64,000 nt of DNA from Mesaphorura yosii (lineage: Eukaryota > Arthropoda > Collembola > Poduromorpha > Tullbergiidae): NCBI GenBank assembly GCA_009869945.1, contig WIXG01000043.1, positions 248,001-312,000 of the forward strand, in the 5' to 3' direction. The translations under genes and the position numbers were made by a program. Below the pieces are notes generated by a model, which worked only from the letters and a program-made list of their open reading frames with translations, did no database searches and was not told the DNA's origin. How positions within the stretch are numbered: the first letter of the stretch is position 1; each line of letters opens with the position of its first letter. Shown here piece after piece: positions 60,301 to 64,000 of this stretch.

Positions 60301-63300
60301 TCTCAAGATAAAGAAAGGACCCAAAAGGTCCAAGCCGTAGCTGGGAAACTAAAGGAAGCGCTAACTCAAGAGGCCAAGGGAAGTACTCAGAAAGTACCTG
60401 TCCAGAAACAAAAATCAGTCGAAGAGCGGAACTCACAATCTCAAAACCCGCCTCAACAGAAGAAAGTCGCAGAATCACAGAATGCGCAACGTGATCCGAA
60501 TAAGAAAACGAGCGATGGTAAAGCACGAGATTCCGCAAAAATATCTACCGGCACGCTACACAAATCAGGCAGCAGCCAATTTGTTCGCAGTACCTCGAAG
60601 CAGGACGATGAAATGTCCCGCGATGAACAAAAGGCAAAGAAGTCCACCAGTGAACAGAAAAGCACGCCGCAAAAAAGCAATGAGGCCCAACGAAGTTCGC
60701 AGCAGAAACCTCCTTCACTTGAGCGAAAGAAGAGTGAAACGCCTAGTCTTAATTCGGAACCACTCTTGCGTCAGAATATGAAGCGGTCGCTTCAAGCAAT
60801 ACTTCAAGAAAAGTTGAAGGAAGCTAAAGCCTCGGATTCCACTACCGACTTCAAGGCGAACCCTGAGACATTGGCTGTTGAAATTGAGCAAGAGCTGATC
60901 AACCTTTTTGGAACTGCAGGAAATCCAAAGTGCAAGGCCAAATTCAGGACTCTTCTTTTCAACCTGAAGTAAGTTTCTCGATAATGATAGGCAAGGCACA
61001 ATTCACAATGAAAGGGATCATTTCTAACCTTACCTCCTTTACCAGAAACACACGTTCCACGCTGGCAACAAGCCTGTTAACACTCTCTTTGCCACCATCC
61101 CAACTTGTTAGAATGGATTCGTCAGAAATGGCGCCCGCGGAGTTGACAGAATGGCGTCAACGCGAAAGTCAGCGAGAACTGGAAGCCATTAAAAGATCGG
61201 AGTTGGATAAACTGACAGAAGCAAAGAAGCAGGAACTCATCGAAAAGGGTGCAGAAATGGATGTTGCGGGCAAGGTTGCGGTTGTAGCACGGCAGGAACT
61301 GGAAGGAGTCATCCCCGAACCAGAAGACGGCAAAACTAAGCACGGGTCTACGGACGAGAAGAAGGAAGACAAAGAGAGGGTAAAATCTAAGAAAAAGAAA
61401 CATCATCGGGATCGGAAGCATCACCATCACCGAGATCGAGAAGAGGCTTCATCCTCCCGTGCGCATGAAAAGAAATCGGACGAGAAAGAGGATGATAAGT
61501 CACTTAAACGCTCCTCCTCAGTTCTGTCAGAAGAACCTAAAGCAGTTTGGCCTGAATTACCTTTGAAGGAGAAGTACGAAAGCATGACACAAGGTACAAA
61601 CCGTTTTCAATTTTGAATTTTCTTCTGCAACTTAATCGTATTCAATATTCTCAAGGATCTTCGCTTGGTCAATTCAGTGACCTTCACTCAAGATCACAAG
61701 ATTCATCACCGTCTTATTGTTTTTCTGTTTTCTTACAGCACAATTTTCGCTGACCAGCCCTCGAGAACTTTCTCCATCCTTGCCCGAATTGCCGTCGTCA
61801 ACTGTTAAAACACCGGATTTCTCTCCACCACAAACTACCTCTCTTTCTCCGTTGTTCAAGACCAAGCTTGTAATGCCAGAGTTAGGAAGCTTAAATGCGT
61901 CCGCTTTTAATGTGTCTCACCCACAACTTGAGGGGACATTATTTCCGGAGTCACCAGTACCGATCGTTGGAAGAATTTCTCCTGAAACTGTTTGGGATTA
62001 CATTGACAAGATGAAGAAGTCGAAGGTAAACTAAAACTAGTCGCTCGTGGCTCGGACAACTCAGATGTTTCAACGTTTCCACTTTCTTGCAGGAGTTGAT
62101 TGTACTCCGACTTGCTCCCGCGACTCCTCAGGACGCAGATGCGTACATGACATTCTTCAGTTACTTGTCTTCTCGTGGACGTTTAGGAGTGCTCGGTGGA
62201 ATCTCACCTCCGTTGAAGGACGTTTACCTTGTACCTTTGGATAAGCATTCGCCTGTGAACAGAGTAAGTTTATTAATTTGATCTGTAACCGTGAAGTTTA
62301 TTTGTAAACTTTAAATCACCACTCGGGGAAAGTAACTCCTTTGTTCTAATTTTAATTTTCTTTCAGTCCCTGCTGCCGTTTCATGGGCCGGGTCTTCCAA
62401 CACAACGAGCCCACTGTCTCCTTGCAGTAGTAACACGTACAATCGAGTCAGTTCATCGACTTCGCCTTGAAGTACGCCATCCTAAAAAGCCAAAATTAGA
62501 GTCAAAACCCGAATCTCCACCCGCTAAGAACGAAGATGAAGATAAACCTTATGAGCCTTGGGAAGGAGAGGATGAAGAAGAGGAAGAGGACAAGGTGGCT
62601 CTAGAGCTCCGCAAGCTGAACGAGCAAATAGCAAGGGAACGTCAAGAGATCGAATCGATTTTGGTTGCAACGTCCCGAAATGTTGCTTTGGCTAAAGTCG
62701 GTGGAATACCGGGTTTGGATGGTGAATTTGATGACGCTGAGCCTGAAGAGCTAGAGACGAAGAAGGAGCTCGAAGTAATTGAAGTCGAAGATGATAAAGT
62801 TATAGAGACTAAACCGGATGAAATTATCGAGGAAGAAACACAAATTAGGATAGCAAATGAACCAACCACAAAGGATGACAAGATGGAAATTGACGAAAGT
62901 GAGCCATTACGCTAGCTAACAAATCTAATCTGACTAGTGTCCACAAATTGCAGTAGGAATTAAAGAACCAACATTGTTTCTATTCTAATTCTAGGTCCTC
63001 CTTCCCCGGTTACAATTGAAGATTCACCTCCTACTCCGGAGCCGCCACCTCCAGGACTTGATGATTTCCGACCTCTAAAGAGACAGTCGATTGAGGAACT
63101 CTCTGATGAGCCGTTTGAAGGGACCAGCCTGAAGCATCCAATGGGAAAGAAAATTGAAATCAATATCAAGGGAGTCTTCAAGGCTGCAGAAACTTCACAT
63201 GCCGATATCGATGAAAGGCAGCTACAGCCAGATCAAGTTTTGAACGAGAATTTACCCGGTCTCCAGCATAGCACAGACTTGAGCTTGACCCCACAACGAG

Positions 63301-64000
63301 CAGTTACTCTTGGAACATCATTACAACAGATTCCCGTACCACCGGCAGAGCAACGACAGATTCCTGTACCATCAGCAGAACAACCAGCGATGCCAATAAA
63401 CGTTTCTGTCCCCCCGCCAAATCCATTTTTCATGCCGCCTGGTCTCCCGCCAGTTAGTCCGGTTGGTCTTCCACCTCAGCCCCAGCCTCACCAGCTACCT
63501 CCGAGATTTCCGATGATGGCTGTTGGTGGAGGCATAAACGAGAGGTTTGCAATGCTCGGTCCACAACAACCACCAACTATGCAGCAACAGCCACCACGCT
63601 TTCCGACAAACTTTCCGCCACCGCCAATGCCTGGTATGACGGGCGCGTTTCCTCCTGTTCAGCAAGGATCTGACTTGCCTTCGCCATCATCAAGTACCCG
63701 CCCTGACAGATTCCAAACTACAGAACCTCAAACTTCAGAGGATCCTTGGGATGGGAACGGGCAAAGAGTTCCACGTTTTTCAGATTCCCCGAGGAGACAC
63801 GATTCGCCAAAATTTGGAACTGGCAGCTATAGACATCCAAGAGGTGACCTCCATGGGAGAGTGTACAGAAATCCTGGTGGAGACAGAGGAAGACGGTGGG
63901 ATTACGATCGAAGGAATAATCGTAGCAGAGACAGGAGCCGGAGTCCGGACAGGTATAAAAAGCTCGTGGCAGTGGTCAATTGCAATACCACATTGAGTCC
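57351..64000 (+). CDS. DIDO1/PHF3/pps-type protein: PHD, TFIIS-central and SPOC domains (3' truncated by window)
   Basis: Exons 57351-57609, 57752-58027, 58259-58718, 58793-58981, 59052-59577, 59950-60968, 61046-61593, 61739-62025, 62093-62263, 62367-62898 and 62995 to 63952 (donor gtataa) or beyond; all phases agree, giving about 1,740 residues so far. Residues 398-446 form a PHD finger (Cys398, 400, 412, 415, His420, Cys423, 443, 446). A further Cys4 cluster (541, 544, 555, 559) follows. The TFIIS central domain starts about 844 (RQNMKRSLQAIL...). A SPOC domain spans about 1160-1275 (VWDYIDKMKKSKELIVLRLA ... FHGPGLPTQRAHCLLAVV). The tail is Pro/Gln-rich and then Arg/Ser-rich. Known for the family: nuclear, the SPOC domain binds phosphorylated Pol II tail. 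Closest in plan to vertebrate DIDO1/PHF3 and Drosophila pps. Acidic Glu-rich N-terminus. Confidence 0.94.
59052..59577 (+). CDS. PHD-finger exon of the DIDO/PHF3-type gene
   Basis: The exon opens LWCICRRPHNNRFMIQCDSC and EDWFHGKCVG, a PHD finger very close to that of DIDO1, expected to read the histone H3 tail. It ends with CIVCGNVARNGSEFCSNKC, a separate Cys4 knuckle (CX2CX10CX3C), then NTPE at a gtaagg donor. Confidence 0.95.
61739..62898 (+). CDS. SPOC-domain exons of the DIDO/PHF3-type gene
   Basis: Three exons (61739-62025, 62093-62263, 62367-62898) encode the SPOC fold: GRISPETVWDYIDKM, ELIVLRLAP, YLSSRGRLGVLG, KDVYLVPLDK and LPFHGPGLPTQRAHCLLAVV. The last exon continues with a highly acidic region (EGEDEEEEEDK). 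The next exon starts at 62995 after a gtgagc donor; reading through the donor would stop at 62913-62915. Confidence 0.93.

Overview
The window is eukaryotic nuclear DNA from an animal, most likely an arthropod. All genes are split by GT-AG introns, and the encoded proteins are animal-specific families: an Otx/orthodenticle homeobox protein, EHBP1, the actin N-acetyltransferase NAA80, and a DIDO1/PHF3-type transcription factor. A springtail, crustacean or other pancrustacean is plausible, but I cannot fix the taxon from sequence alone. The base composition is moderately AT-rich. Coding exons are small islands in long non-coding stretches; the longest intron is 16.7 kb.

Layout. 1-6811: long non-coding region upstream of orthodenticle. 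6861-14957 (+): orthodenticle (otd/oc/Otx), five coding exons. 14958-18337: non-coding gap between two convergent genes. 18338-54379 (-): EHBP1, reconstructed here as 21 coding exons totalling 3,351 nt, with reading phase preserved at every junction, from the N-terminal C2 domain to a C-terminal prenylation box. 31349-32983 (+): a four-exon zinc-finger gene nested in an EHBP1 intron on the opposite strand. 54380-55608: divergent intergenic region, a likely shared promoter. 55609-56732 (+): NAA80, five exons. 57351-64000 (+): DIDO1/PHF3/pps-type gene with PHD, TFIIS-central and SPOC domains, cut off by the window end.

The genes have no obvious shared pathway. Otd is a head and nervous-system patterning factor. 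EHBP1 and NAA80 both touch actin and membrane biology (EHBP1 links Rab8/Rab10 endocytic recycling to actin; NAA80 acetylates actin N-termini) and start head-to-head about 1.2 kb apart. The DIDO/PHF3 protein reads the phosphorylated RNA polymerase II tail.

Mobile and structural features are sparse and decayed. They are a foldback-like element built of inverted arrays of a 14-16 bp unit (about 9190-9600), a perfect 15-bp-arm palindrome (28615-28646), a Tc1/mariner transposase remnant (about 47250-47470, -) and a non-LTR reverse-transcriptase remnant (about 47680-47880, +). I found no RNA genes or CRISPR arrays, and no clearly new multi-gene system. The most novel item is the unrecognised nested zinc-finger gene with a PCNA-binding-like motif.
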